A stretch of 14,318 nt of DNA from Planctomycetota bacterium. GTDB taxonomy: Bacteria > Planctomycetota > UBA1135 > UBA2386. Location of the stretch: assembly GCA_023433825.1 (NCBI GenBank), contig JAEYTU010000317.1, positions 1 through 14,318 of the forward strand. The letters run 5' to 3'. This document shows, piece after piece, positions 1 through 6,813 of this stretch. The notes beneath the pieces were generated by a model that had not been told where the DNA came from, ran no database searches, and saw only the letters and a program-made list of their open reading frames with translations. The translations under genes and the position numbers were made by a program. Within the stretch, counting starts at the first letter, position 1; each line of letters starts with the position of its first letter.

Positions 1-127
1 AGCCCGCCGTCCCCCACTCACGCGCCACGCGCTCACGCGCTCACGTCACACACCGTCGCACCCATTCGCAGCAGCCATTCCCACACAACCGCATCCACAC
101 AACGAACCACTGCAGGAGACCAGCCCC
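1..127 (+). promoter_or_regulatory. C/A-rich leader upstream of groES
   Basis: No gene is visible here. The stretch starts with an 8-base tandem repeat (ACGCGCTC twice, 27-42) and continues as a G-poor run rich in C and A, which would give a weakly folded 5' leader. A Shine-Dalgarno sequence AGGAG at 114-118 lies 9 bases before the groES ATG. I looked for a CIRCE operator (TTAGCACTC-N9-GAGTGCTAA) and did not find one. I could not place a convincing -35/-10 pair, so the promoter may lie before the window or use an unfamiliar consensus. Confidence 0.5.
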
Positions 128-421
128 ATGGTGAACATTCGCCCCCTCGACGATCGCATCGTGCTCAAGGTCCTCGACGCCGAGGAAGTCAGCGCTGGCG
201 GCATCGTGCTGCCCGACACGGCGCGCGAGAAGCCGCAGCGCGGCAAGGTCACGGCCGTCGGCGAAGGACGTCGTCTCGACGACGGTTCGCGCGCGAAGCC
301 CGAGGTCAAGAAGGGCGACGTCGTGCTGTTCGGTCGCTACGCCGGCAGCGACGTCAAGATCGACGGCCAGGACTACAAGATCATGCGCGAGAGCGAACTG
401 CTCGGACGCGTCAGCGAGTGA
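128..421 (+). CDS. groES: GroES co-chaperonin (Cpn10)
   Basis: Encodes the 97-residue heptameric lid of the GroEL chamber, acting in the cytoplasm. The length is the normal size for the family. The protein opens with the typical NIRPLDDRIVLKV strand. It carries the mobile loop that docks onto the GroEL apical domain (AGGIVLPDTA, about residues 24-33). Later come the VKKGDVVLFGRYAG roof/core segment and the closing IMRESELLG. The ATG at 128 has AGGAG 9 bases upstream, so the start is well supported. groEL begins 57 bases after the stop, which is the classic groESL arrangement. No residue looks unusual. Confidence 0.99.
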   Translation: MVNIRPLDDRIVLKVLDAEEVSAGGIVLPDTAREKPQRGKVTAVGEGRRLDDGSRAKPEVKKGDVVLFGRYAGSDVKIDGQDYKIMRESELLGRVSE

Positions 422-452
422 TCGGGCGAGCGACCCGACCCGCAACCACGCA

Positions 453-474
453 GAGAACAGATTCTCAGAGGAAG
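453..474 (+). promoter_or_regulatory. Small hairpin and Shine-Dalgarno before groEL
   Basis: A perfect 5-base inverted repeat, GAGAA (453-457) and TTCTC (462-466) around a 4-base loop, sits directly against the groEL ribosome binding site AGAGGAAG (467-474). The core GAGG lies 7 bases before the ATG at 479. The binding site is clear. Any role of the weak stem in modulating GroEL translation relative to GroES is inference. Confidence 0.5.
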
Positions 475-478
475 ACAG

Positions 479-2083
479 ATGGCGAAGCAGATCATGTTCG
501 ACGAGTCAGCCCGCAGGAAGATCGTCGCGGGCGTCGAGAAGTTGGCGAAGGCAGTCAAGGTGACGCTCGGCCCAGCCGGCAAGAACGTCATCATCGAGAA
601 GTCGTTCGGCGGCCCGCAGGTCGTCAACGACGGCGTGACGGTCGCGAAGGAGGTCGAGCTCGAGGACCCGTTCGAGAACATGGGCGCGAAGCTCGTCCGC
701 GAAGTCGCGTCGAAGACGAACGACGTCGCCGGTGACGGCACGACGTCGGCGACCGTTCTCGCGGAGGCGATCGTCAAGCACGGTCAGCGCTTCCTGACGG
801 CCGGCGTCAATCCGATGGACCTCCGCGCCGGCATCGACGCCGCGGTCGAAGCCGTCGTCGCCGAGTTGCAGAAGATGGCCCGCAAGGTCAAGGGTCGCGA
901 CGAGATCGAGCAGGTCGGCACGATCGCCGGCAACAACGACCACGAGATCGGTCGTCTGCTCGCCGACGCCGTCGAGAAGGTCGGCAAGGAAGGCGTCATC
1001 ACGATCGAGGAAGGCAAGGGCAACTCAACCGAGGTCGACTTCGTCGGTGGCATGCAGTTCGACAAGGGCTACGTCAGCCCGTACTTCATCACCGATCCGA
1101 AGACGATGGAGGCGCACTTCGAGGACGCGCTGATCCTGATCTACGAGAAGAAGGTCGGCTCCGTCCGCGAGCTGATCCCGCTGCTCGAACAGGTCACGCG
1201 CACCGGCAAGCCGCTGCTGATCATCGCCGAGGACGTCGAAGCCGAAGCGCTCGCGACGCTCGTCGTCAATCGCCTGAAGGGCGTGCTGAACGTCTGCGCC
1301 GTCAAGGCGCCGGGCTTCGGCGATCGCCGCAAGGCCATGCTGCAGGACATCGCCGTGCTGACCGGCGGTCAGTGCATCAGCGAAGACCTCGGGCTGAAGC
1401 TCGAGAGCGTCACGGTCGCGCAACTCGGCACGGCGAAGAAGCTGCGCATCACGAAGGAGTTCACGACGATCGTCGACGGTGGCGGCAAGAAGGCCGACAT
1501 CACGGCGCGCGCCGACAGCATTCGCGCGCAGATCGAGAAGACGACGTCCGACTACGACCGTGAGAAGCTGCAAGAGCGGCTCGCGAAGTTGACGGGTGGC
1601 GTCGCCGTGCTCCGCGTCGGCGCGCAGACCGAGTCCGACATGAAGCACACGAAGCTGCGTGTCGAGGACGCGTTGAACGCGACGCGCGCCGCAGTCGCCG
1701 AGGGCATCGTCCCCGGTGGCGGCATGGCGCTGCTCCGCGCGAGCCGCGTGCTGGCCACGCTGAAGGCGAAGGGCGACCGGCGCTACGGCGTCGAGATCGT
1801 CGAGAGCGCCTGCCAGGCCCCGCTGCGCCAGATCGCCGAGAACTTCGGCGAGGACGGCTCGGTCGTCGTCGAGGAAGCCCTCTCCCGCAAGGAGAACGAG
1901 GGGTTCAACGCCGTGACCGGTGCGTGGGTCGACATGTTCAAGGCCGGGATCATCGATCCGGTCAAGGTCGTGCGGACCGGTCTGCAGAACGCGGCGAGCA
2001 TCGCCGGACTGATCCTGACGACGGACACGCTCGTGACGTCGCTGAAGGAACAGACCGACGCGGTCGACGGCGCGGTCAGCTGA
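479..2083 (+). CDS. groEL: GroEL chaperonin (Cpn60)
   Basis: Encodes a 534-residue subunit of the ATP-driven 14-mer folding chamber. Equatorial ATP-site motifs are present: LGPAGKNV (30-37), NDGVTV with Asp51, and DGTTSAT (86-92). The last matches E. coli DGTTTAT with Ser in place of the third Thr. The hydrolytic Asp is Asp397 in RVEDALNATRAAV. The apical substrate/GroES face is recognisable in KGYVSPYF and VRELIPLLEQV, followed by VKAPGFGDRRK. The end is unusual: after GLILTTDTLVTSL the protein stops with KEQTDAVDGAVS and has no GGM-repeat tail, which explains its being about 14 residues shorter than the E. coli protein. The ATG follows a good AGAGGA site. All key catalytic residues are kept, so it should be an active main chaperonin rather than a degenerate paralogue. 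Confidence 0.99.
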   Translation: MAKQIMFDESARRKIVAGVEKLAKAVKVTLGPAGKNVIIEKSFGGPQVVNDGVTVAKEVELEDPFENMGAKLVREVASKTNDVAGDGTTSATVLAEAIVKHGQRFLTAGVNPMDLRAGIDAAVEAVVAELQKMARKVKGRDEIEQVGTIAGNNDHEIGRLLADAVEKVGKEGVITIEEGKGNSTEVDFVGGMQFDKGYVSPYFITDPKTMEAHFEDALILIYEKKVGSVRELIPLLEQVTRTGKPLLIIAEDVEAEALATLVVNRLKGVLNVCAVKAPGFGDRRKAMLQDIAVLTGGQCISEDLGLKLESVTVAQLGTAKKLRITKEFTTIVDGGGKKADITARADSIRAQIEKTTSDYDREKLQERLAKLTGGVAVLRVGAQTESDMKHTKLRVEDALNATRAAVAEGIVPGGGMALLRASRVLATLKAKGDRRYGVEIVESACQAPLRQIAENFGEDGSVVVEEALSRKENEGFNAVTGAWVDMFKAGIIDPVKVVRTGLQNAASIAGLILTTDTLVTSLKEQTDAVDGAVS

Positions 2084-2091
2084 CCGAGATT

Positions 2092-2129
2092 CGCGGCCCC
2101 CGCGGCGGCGCCGGATCGACTTCCGGCGC
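2092..2129 (+). promoter_or_regulatory. Two consecutive hairpins between groEL and dnaJ
   Basis: The 67-base gap holds two perfect inverted repeats. The first is CGCGG (2092-2096) with CCGCG (2100-2104), 5 bases with a 3-base loop. The second is GCGCCGGA (2108-2115) with TCCGGCGC (2122-2129), 8 bases with a 6-base loop. Neither is followed by a T tract, so a simple intrinsic terminator is unlikely. They could attenuate transcription or protect the groESL message so that chaperonin is made in excess of DnaJ. That role is inference from position. Confidence 0.55.
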
Positions 2130-2150
2130 GGCGCAGAACGACCGACGACG

Positions 2151-3296
2151 ATGACGACGATGGCCGACAAGCGCGACTACTACGAAGTCCTCGGCGTCCG
2201 ACGCGACGCGTCCGACGACGAGGTCAAGAAGGCCTATCGCAAGCTCGCGCTGGAGAACCATCCGGATCGCAATCCCGGCGATGCGGCGGCCGAGACGCGG
2301 TTCAAGGAAGCGGCCGACGCCTATGCGGTGCTGTCCGACCGCGACAAGCGCGCGCGGTACGACCAGTACGGACACGCTGGCCTCGGGAACGGGAACGGCG
2401 GGTTCCACAGCGCCGAGGACGTGTTCTCGGCGTTCGGCGACCTGTTCGGCGGCGGTGGCTTCTTCGAGCAGTTCTTCGGCGGCGGTGGCGGACGCGGTGG
2501 CCGTGGTCGCGCGCGGCGCGGCGCGTCGCTGCGTGTCGACCTCGAACTGACGCTCGAAGAGATCGCACTCGGCGTTCAGAAGACGCTCGAGATCGCGCGC
2601 CCCGAACGTTGCGACAACTGCAGTGGCAGCGGCGCGAAGCCGGGGACATCGCCGGTCTCGTGCAAGACCTGCGGCGGACACGGTCAGGTCGTCATGAGCC
2701 AAGGCTTCCTGCAGATCCGGCAGCACTGCCCGACCTGCGGCGGCCAGGGAACGACGATCGAGGACCCGTGCACGCGGTGCCGCGGACGCGGCGTCGTGCA
2801 GCGCAAGATGCCGGTCAACCTGCGCGTTCCGGCCGGCATCGAGGAAGGGCACGTCGAGCGCGTTCCCGGTCAGGGCGAAGCCGGCGAAGGCGGCGGTCCG
2901 CCCGGCGATCTCGTCGTCGTGATCCACGTCAAGCCGCACGACGTGTTCACGCGCGTCGGCGACGACCTCGTCGCGCAGACGCGCATCCGATTCCGCCAAG
3001 CCGTGCTCGGCGACACGATCGACATCCAGACGATCACCGGCGAGACGGTCAGCCTGAAGATCCCGGCTGGCACCCAGCCCGACGAACAACTGCGCGTGAA
3101 GGGCCACGGCCTGCCGCGCTCCGACGGCTATGGCAAAGGCAGCCTGATCGTCGTCGTCAAGATCGAGGTGCCGACGAAGCTGACGTCCGAGCAGGAGGAA
3201 TGGCTCAAACAGTTCGACGAGGCCGACCAGAAGAAGGCCAAGAAGAGCGGCAAGAAGAAGGGCATCTTCGAGAAGGTTCGCGACATCTTCCAATGA
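2151..3296 (+). CDS. dnaJ: DnaJ (Hsp40) co-chaperone
   Basis: Encodes a full class I (type A) DnaJ of 381 residues that delivers substrates to DnaK and stimulates its ATPase. The J domain begins DYYEVLGV and has the essential HPD at 37-39. A Gly/Phe-rich linker follows (about 75-125), with an unusually long GGGGG/RG-rich end. The zinc domain spans 154-214 with all four CxxCxGxG repeats: CDNCSGSG, CKTCGGHG, CPTCGGQG and CTRCRGRG. Then come the C-terminal substrate-binding folds and a Lys-rich tail. No clear Shine-Dalgarno precedes either candidate start. The ATG at 2160 gives MADKRDYYEVLG, closer to the usual N-terminus, so the true start may be 2160 rather than 2151. It sits 67 bases after groEL and 28 bases before grpE. 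No dnaK is in the window. Confidence 0.98.
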   Translation: MTTMADKRDYYEVLGVRRDASDDEVKKAYRKLALENHPDRNPGDAAAETRFKEAADAYAVLSDRDKRARYDQYGHAGLGNGNGGFHSAEDVFSAFGDLFGGGGFFEQFFGGGGGRGGRGRARRGASLRVDLELTLEEIALGVQKTLEIARPERCDNCSGSGAKPGTSPVSCKTCGGHGQVVMSQGFLQIRQHCPTCGGQGTTIEDPCTRCRGRGVVQRKMPVNLRVPAGIEEGHVERVPGQGEAGEGGGPPGDLVVVIHVKPHDVFTRVGDDLVAQTRIRFRQAVLGDTIDIQTITGETVSLKIPAGTQPDEQLRVKGHGLPRSDGYGKGSLIVVVKIEVPTKLTSEQEEWLKQFDEADQKKAKKSGKKKGIFEKVRDIFQ

Positions 3297-3324
3297 CCGA
3301 ACGCGCAGGCGAGGGACGACACCG

Positions 3325-3939
3325 ATGAAGAAGAAAGGCGAACACGAATCGACACCGGACGACCCGGAGGCGGACACCGGCGCGGCGCACGAGCAAGGCT
3401 CGGCGTCCGACCCGGCGGCAGGCCAGAGCGAGTTGGCGGCGGTGCGCGCCGAGCGCGACCTGCTGAAGGACCAACTGACGCGGACGATGGCCGACCTGCA
3501 GAACATTCGCCGTCGCCACGCGGCGGAGATGGCGGACTCGCGCCGACGCGCGATCGAGTCGGTGTCCGGCGAACTGCTGCCGGTGCTTGACAACTTCCAT
3601 CTCGCGCTCGCGGCGCACGAGAAGCACGAGAGCGGCGAAGGGAAGTCCGAGGCGCACGCATTGGTCGAGGGCCTGCGGATGGTGCGGTCACTGCTCGAGG
3701 GCGTGTTGGAACGGCACGGGCTGGCCGAGATCGAGGCCGCCGGGACGACGTTCGACCCAGCGCGTCACGAGGCGATGGGAATCGACCCGACCAGCGGCCA
3801 GCCGGCCGGCACGGTCACCGAGGTCCTGCAGCGCGGCTATCAACTCGGCGACAAGATCGTTCGCCCGAGCAAGGTGCTGGTCGCCGGTGAGCCGACGTCG
3901 CAGAGCGGCGGCGCGCGCGACGCGGGCAGCGGAGGCTGA
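3325..3939 (+). CDS. grpE: GrpE nucleotide exchange factor
   Basis: Encodes the 204-residue DnaK nucleotide exchange factor. Residues 1-35 are acidic and probably disordered. A long helical/coiled-coil dimerisation segment follows, with the conserved stretches DLQNIRRR and LLPVLDNFHLAL. The C-terminal beta wing, which contacts the DnaK nucleotide-binding domain, is recognisable in FDPARHEAMG, GTVTEVLQRGYQLGDKIVRPSKVLV. The tail ends in a short Gly/Ser-rich extension. The ATG at 3325 is preceded by GAGGGA at 3311-3316. The gene order dnaJ then grpE is the reverse of the common grpE-dnaK-dnaJ order, and dnaK is missing between them. Co-transcription with dnaJ and the downstream zinc-ribbon gene is likely from the 28- and 3-base gaps. 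Confidence 0.97.
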   Translation: MKKKGEHESTPDDPEADTGAAHEQGSASDPAAGQSELAAVRAERDLLKDQLTRTMADLQNIRRRHAAEMADSRRRAIESVSGELLPVLDNFHLALAAHEKHESGEGKSEAHALVEGLRMVRSLLEGVLERHGLAEIEAAGTTFDPARHEAMGIDPTSGQPAGTVTEVLQRGYQLGDKIVRPSKVLVAGEPTSQSGGARDAGSGG

Positions 3940-3942
3940 TCG

Positions 3943-4338
3943 ATGCCGACCTACGACTATCAGTGCGCGGCCTGCGGTCATCGCTTCGAGCACTTCCAGT
4001 CGATGACGTCGAAGGTGCTGCGGAAGTGCCCGTCTTGCGGCAAGTCGAAGCTGGAGCGGCTGATCGGTGCGGGCGCCGGGTTCCTGTTCAAGGGCAGCGG
4101 CTTCTACATCACCGACTATCGCAGCGACTCGTACCAAGCGGCGCAGAAGGCCGAGCGGGGTGGGACCGGCGCGAAGGATGCGGCCGCGCCCACACCCGCT
4201 GCCGCCGACAGCGGGTCGGCATCGACACCTGCGAGCGCGCCGAGCGCGACGTCGAGTTCGTCCGCCAGCACGCCGGCACCGGCGAGCGCGACGAAGTCTT
4301 CCGCAAAGAGCGGCAAGTCGGGGAAGCCTTCGAGCTGA
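3943..4338 (+). CDS. FmdB-type zinc-ribbon protein
   Basis: Encodes a 131-residue protein of the FmdB/putative regulatory zinc-ribbon family. It starts MPTYDYQCAACGHRFEHFQS, the family hallmark, with CxxC pairs at Cys8/Cys11 and Cys29/Cys32 forming one zinc knuckle set. A conserved GFLFKGSGFYITDYRS segment follows. From about residue 75 onward the chain is a low-complexity Ala/Ser/Thr/Pro/Lys tail, probably disordered. The start is fixed by GGAGG at 3931-3935 inside the end of grpE; only 3 bases separate the genes, so they are probably translated from one message. The molecular role of the family is poorly known. A location right after grpE suggests a link to protein folding or stress, which is inference. 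Confidence 0.92.
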   Translation: MPTYDYQCAACGHRFEHFQSMTSKVLRKCPSCGKSKLERLIGAGAGFLFKGSGFYITDYRSDSYQAAQKAERGGTGAKDAAAPTPAAADSGSASTPASAPSATSSSSASTPAPASATKSSAKSGKSGKPSS

Positions 4339-4466
4339 TCCGCGTCGAAACCGCGCTGCACGGTGCGGAACCGTGACAGACGCGCGGCTTTCCGCGGCCA
4401 CGGTCCGCCCCTATCGTCGCGCCCCTGCCTCGGGTGCTTTGCGCCGCTTTTCTCGGAAGGTGATTC
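4339..4466 (+). promoter_or_regulatory. Intergenic region: hairpins plus possible promoter
   Basis: This 128-base gap separates the folding cluster from the next gene. Two perfect inverted repeats could mark the end of the upstream operon: CACGGT/ACCGTG (4359-4364 and 4370-4375, 5-base loop) and CGCGG/CCGCG (4383-4387 and 4392-4396, 4-base loop). Neither has a T tract. A weak promoter-like pair TTTCCG (4389-4394), 17 bases, TATCGT (4412-4417) overlaps the second hairpin and could start the metallopeptidase message. The ribosome binding site GGAAGG at 4455-4460 lies 6 bases before that gene's ATG. Confidence 0.4.
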
Positions 4467-6131
4467 ATGAAGACGTTCTCCCCCTACGCCGCCATCCGCT
4501 CGCTCGCCGTCGCGACGCTTGCCGTTGCGACGCTCGCCGTCGCAGTGCCCGCGCAGGAGTACCGCCAAGAGCAGAACGACGACATCGGCGTCAAGTACCA
4601 GGTCTTCGCGAAGCTGTCGCGGTTGCCGCTGAAGATCGGGGAGACCGACGCGCACTTGAAGGCCCGCTTCGAGCCGAGCGGCGCCGGCGACTACATCCAC
4701 GGGCGACATGGTGCGTTCGCTTGGTACCTGACCGTCTACGCGTTCCCGAAGGCTCCGCTCGGCAAGGACGGCACGGATGCGAGCGCGCCGATCACGGGCG
4801 GCGGTGAGAAGGGGGACGGCGACAAGGAAGGCCCCCCGTCGAAGGAAGACGTCGAAGCGCGCATGCGCGAAGAGATGGGCAAGAGCCGCCGGACCTCGCA
4901 GAACTTCGCGCAATGGGTCGCCGAACACGACAAGGGCGCGATGAGCCGCAAGTTCGTCGTCAAGGGCAAGACGCTGAAGGCGACGTCGAAGCGACCGGAG
5001 GGGACGTGGTGGGAGTACACCGACACCAATCCGATGTCGAACGGGTACGAGCGGATCGAGCAGCTCTGGTACTCGTGCGCCGCCGTGTACGACCTGCCCG
5101 ACATGGAGGTCGCGCTGATTGCGGCCGTGCCGGTCAAGAAGGGCGTCAAACCGGATCAGAAGCACATGACGTGGATGCGTCGGATGTGCGAGAGCCTCGA
5201 GCCGTTGAAGGAGAAGGATCTCGTCGACGTCGGCGAGGACTCGGCGAAGGACAAGTTCGCCGACACTCCGGAGCGAAAGGCCGAACTCGAGAAGGCGAAG
5301 GCCAACGTCGTCAATCTCGCGCACTGGGACTACTTCACGACGCCGCACTACATCGTGCTGTATTCGTGGCCGCCGAAGAAGGCGAAGATCTCCTCCGAGC
5401 GCAATGACGCATTGCGGAAGGCGAAGCAGATCTCCTCGCAGATGGAGGAGATGTACAAGATGTACGAGGAGTACTACCCGCCGCACGACAAGATGGAGGA
5501 CATCTACTCAGTGCTGCGGATCTGTCAGGACTATGACGAGTTCCGGCAGTACGGCGACAGTCCTTCGGGTGCGGTCGGCTGGTACAGCCCGATGACCAAG
5601 GAGCTGGTGTTCTTCACCGGCGGCGAGGCGTTCGCGGGGAAGGGCTTCACGACGGCGGTCGCGTTCCACGAGGGATGGCACCAGTACAGCGATCGCTACT
5701 TCGACTTCCCGCTCGGGAAGGAACTGCATCGGTGGTTCGACGAAGGAACCGGTGATTGGTTCGGTTCGCATACGTGGTCCGGGCGCACGTTCTCGTACGA
5801 GACGTCGCGGATGCGGCGAATGGACATCAAACAGATCGTCCGCGAGAAGAAGTGGGTCCCGATCAAAGAGATCATCACGTGGAACAAAGACAAGTTCTAC
5901 GGAGCCGGGGCTGCCGACTTCTATGCGCAGGGCTACGCAATCATCGACTTCCTTCGCAATGGTTCCGGCCGCGCAATCGGTTGGGACAAGTCGTGGGCGT
6001 CGATCCTCGAGACCTATCGCAAGGTGAATCTCGAGGAGAAGGATCCGGCAAAGGCCGTCACGACCGCATTCGAGGGCGTCGACTTCGAGAAGTTCGAGGA
6101 GAGCTGGATCAAGTGGGTGCAGGCGTACTGA
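4467..6131 (+). CDS. Secreted putative zinc metallopeptidase (HEGWH), DUF1570-like
   Basis: Encodes a 554-residue exported protein. Residues 1-29 form a signal peptide with a repetitive LAVAT core and a likely cut after VPA29. A charged low-complexity segment lies around 90-135. The C-terminal part carries HEGWH at 401-405, a match to the zinc-protease HExxH motif, followed 21 residues later by Glu426 in WFDEGTGDWF. This spacing fits a gluzincin-type third zinc ligand. The layout recalls the DUF1570 proteins abundant in planctomycetes (HExxH then WLxEG), but family membership is my inference. The substrate is unknown; an extracytoplasmic peptidase is the simplest reading, and a non-peptidase zinc fold is possible. 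GGAAGG at 4455-4460 supports the ATG. The following lipoprotein gene overlaps its end by 19 bases, so the two products may act together in the envelope. Confidence 0.8.
   Translation: MKTFSPYAAIRSLAVATLAVATLAVAVPAQEYRQEQNDDIGVKYQVFAKLSRLPLKIGETDAHLKARFEPSGAGDYIHGRHGAFAWYLTVYAFPKAPLGKDGTDASAPITGGGEKGDGDKEGPPSKEDVEARMREEMGKSRRTSQNFAQWVAEHDKGAMSRKFVVKGKTLKATSKRPEGTWWEYTDTNPMSNGYERIEQLWYSCAAVYDLPDMEVALIAAVPVKKGVKPDQKHMTWMRRMCESLEPLKEKDLVDVGEDSAKDKFADTPERKAELEKAKANVVNLAHWDYFTTPHYIVLYSWPPKKAKISSERNDALRKAKQISSQMEEMYKMYEEYYPPHDKMEDIYSVLRICQDYDEFRQYGDSPSGAVGWYSPMTKELVFFTGGEAFAGKGFTTAVAFHEGWHQYSDRYFDFPLGKELHRWFDEGTGDWFGSHTWSGRTFSYETSRMRRMDIKQIVREKKWVPIKEIITWNKDKFYGAGAADFYAQGYAIIDFLRNGSGRAIGWDKSWASILETYRKVNLEEKDPAKAVTTAFEGVDFEKFEESWIKWVQAY
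4503..4547 (+). repeat. 15-base tandem repeat encoding the signal-peptide core
   Basis: Three consecutive 15-base units (4503-4517, 4518-4532, 4533-4547) encode LAVAT, LAVAT and LAVAV. The units differ mostly at third codon positions (ctc/ctt, gtc/gtt), so the protein repeat is better kept than the DNA repeat. It builds the hydrophobic core of the signal peptide. Confidence 0.8.
6096..6103 (+). promoter_or_regulatory. Ribosome binding site fixing a GTG start at 6113
   Basis: GAGGAGAG lies inside the end of the metallopeptidase gene, 9 bases before a GTG at 6113 in the frame of the next gene. No ATG occurs in that frame before the lipobox, so this site decides the start and implies coupled translation across the 19-base overlap. 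Confidence 0.65.
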
Positions 6132-6781
6132 CCCGCACGCTCGCTGTGGCACTGCTCGCGTTCGGCGCGAGCAGTTGCTCGGCGCATCTGTTCTCGGGCG
6201 TGCGCGGGATCGACCACGCGCGACCGGTCGCCTGGATCGAGACCGTCGGCGGCGCCGAGGCCGGCGTCGCAACCGAGGAAGGGATCCTGTTCCTCGGCCG
6301 CACCGCAGAGGAAGGCCCGTGCCGGGTGCACTACTTCCTGGGTGACCAAGCGGTCGTCGAGGACGGCGCCGTCGTCCCGTTCGGCGGCGTGTTCCGACGC
6401 GCCGACATCGATCTGCGGCATCCGATCGCGCATTGGCTCGGTCGCGATCCGACACCGAACGACGCGCTGACGGCACTGCTGCACGACGGGACCAACGTCA
6501 CGGCGGTACCGGTGCAACTGGCGACCGACCCGCGCCTCGAAGGGGACGTGCTCGCATGGCCCGGCCGCTCGCTGCCGGCCGGCACACCGGTCTGCGTCGC
6601 CGACGGCGAGCGCTGGCTCGTCGCCGGCGTCGTCAGCGGCGAAGTGACCCTCGGCGACAGCGACCGCTTCGTCGTCTTCGCCGGCTGCGATCGCGTCCGC
6701 GAGGCACTCGCGACGCCGCGCATCCATCCGCCCGTGCGGCGCGTGCACTACCGACCCGACGACATCCAGGTCTTGCGCTGA
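6113..6781 (+). CDS. Predicted lipoprotein of unknown function
   Basis: Encodes a 222-residue protein that I do not recognise by family. From the GTG start it reads MGAGVLTRTLAVALL then AFGASSC, a lipoprotein-type signal peptide with Cys22 as the likely lipidated residue. The rest looks mostly beta-rich. Near residues 154-173 the text LPAGTPVCVADGERWLVAGV resembles the GDSGGP-to-VxGVVS region of trypsin-fold proteins, but Ala156 stands where the catalytic Ser would be. If the fold is right, this would be an inactive homologue; this is a low-confidence inference. Reading through the upstream frame gives a much longer open frame from 5756, which I rejected because it overlaps the metallopeptidase gene extensively. 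Coupling to that gene suggests a shared envelope function. Confidence 0.75.
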   Translation: MGAGVLTRTLAVALLAFGASSCSAHLFSGVRGIDHARPVAWIETVGGAEAGVATEEGILFLGRTAEEGPCRVHYFLGDQAVVEDGAVVPFGGVFRRADIDLRHPIAHWLGRDPTPNDALTALLHDGTNVTAVPVQLATDPRLEGDVLAWPGRSLPAGTPVCVADGERWLVAGVVSGEVTLGDSDRFVVFAGCDRVREALATPRIHPPVRRVHYRPDDIQVLR

Positions 6782-6794
6782 GCAAACCTGCGTC

Positions 6795-6813
6795 GAGCGG
6801 ACCGCAGCCGCTC
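6795..6813. terminator. Inverted repeat between convergent genes, possible bidirectional terminator
   Basis: GAGCGG (6795-6800) and CCGCTC (6808-6813) form a perfect 6-base stem with a 7-base loop in the 30-base gap between the lipoprotein gene and trkA. The right arm overlaps the trkA stop codon (6812-6814). The place is right for a two-way terminator, but there is no T tract on either strand, so efficiency is uncertain. Confidence 0.4.

Noticed and set aside
27..42. 8-base tandem repeat as a possible iteron or operator
   Set aside because: Only two full copies of a simple GC unit. Nothing nearby suggests an origin or regulator site.
1025..2170. A 381-codon open frame antisense to groEL
   Set aside because: It mirrors groEL third-position GC bias, has no start context or homology I recognise, and is rich in Arg, Asp and Leu.
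2076..3593. A 505-codon open frame antisense to dnaJ and grpE
   Set aside because: No recognisable domain, and composition typical of the complement of a GC-rich gene. The + strand genes have complete family motifs.
4200..4338. Low-complexity end of the FmdB-type gene as a possible frameshift artefact
   Set aside because: The frame stays open with steady third-position GC, and Ala/Ser/Pro/Lys-rich tails are usual in this protein family.
5756..6112. Extension of the 6113 lipoprotein gene back to an ATG at 5756
   Set aside because: It overlaps the conserved metallopeptidase region, adds no recognisable sequence and would bury the lipoprotein signal peptide. GAGGAGAG points to the GTG at 6113.
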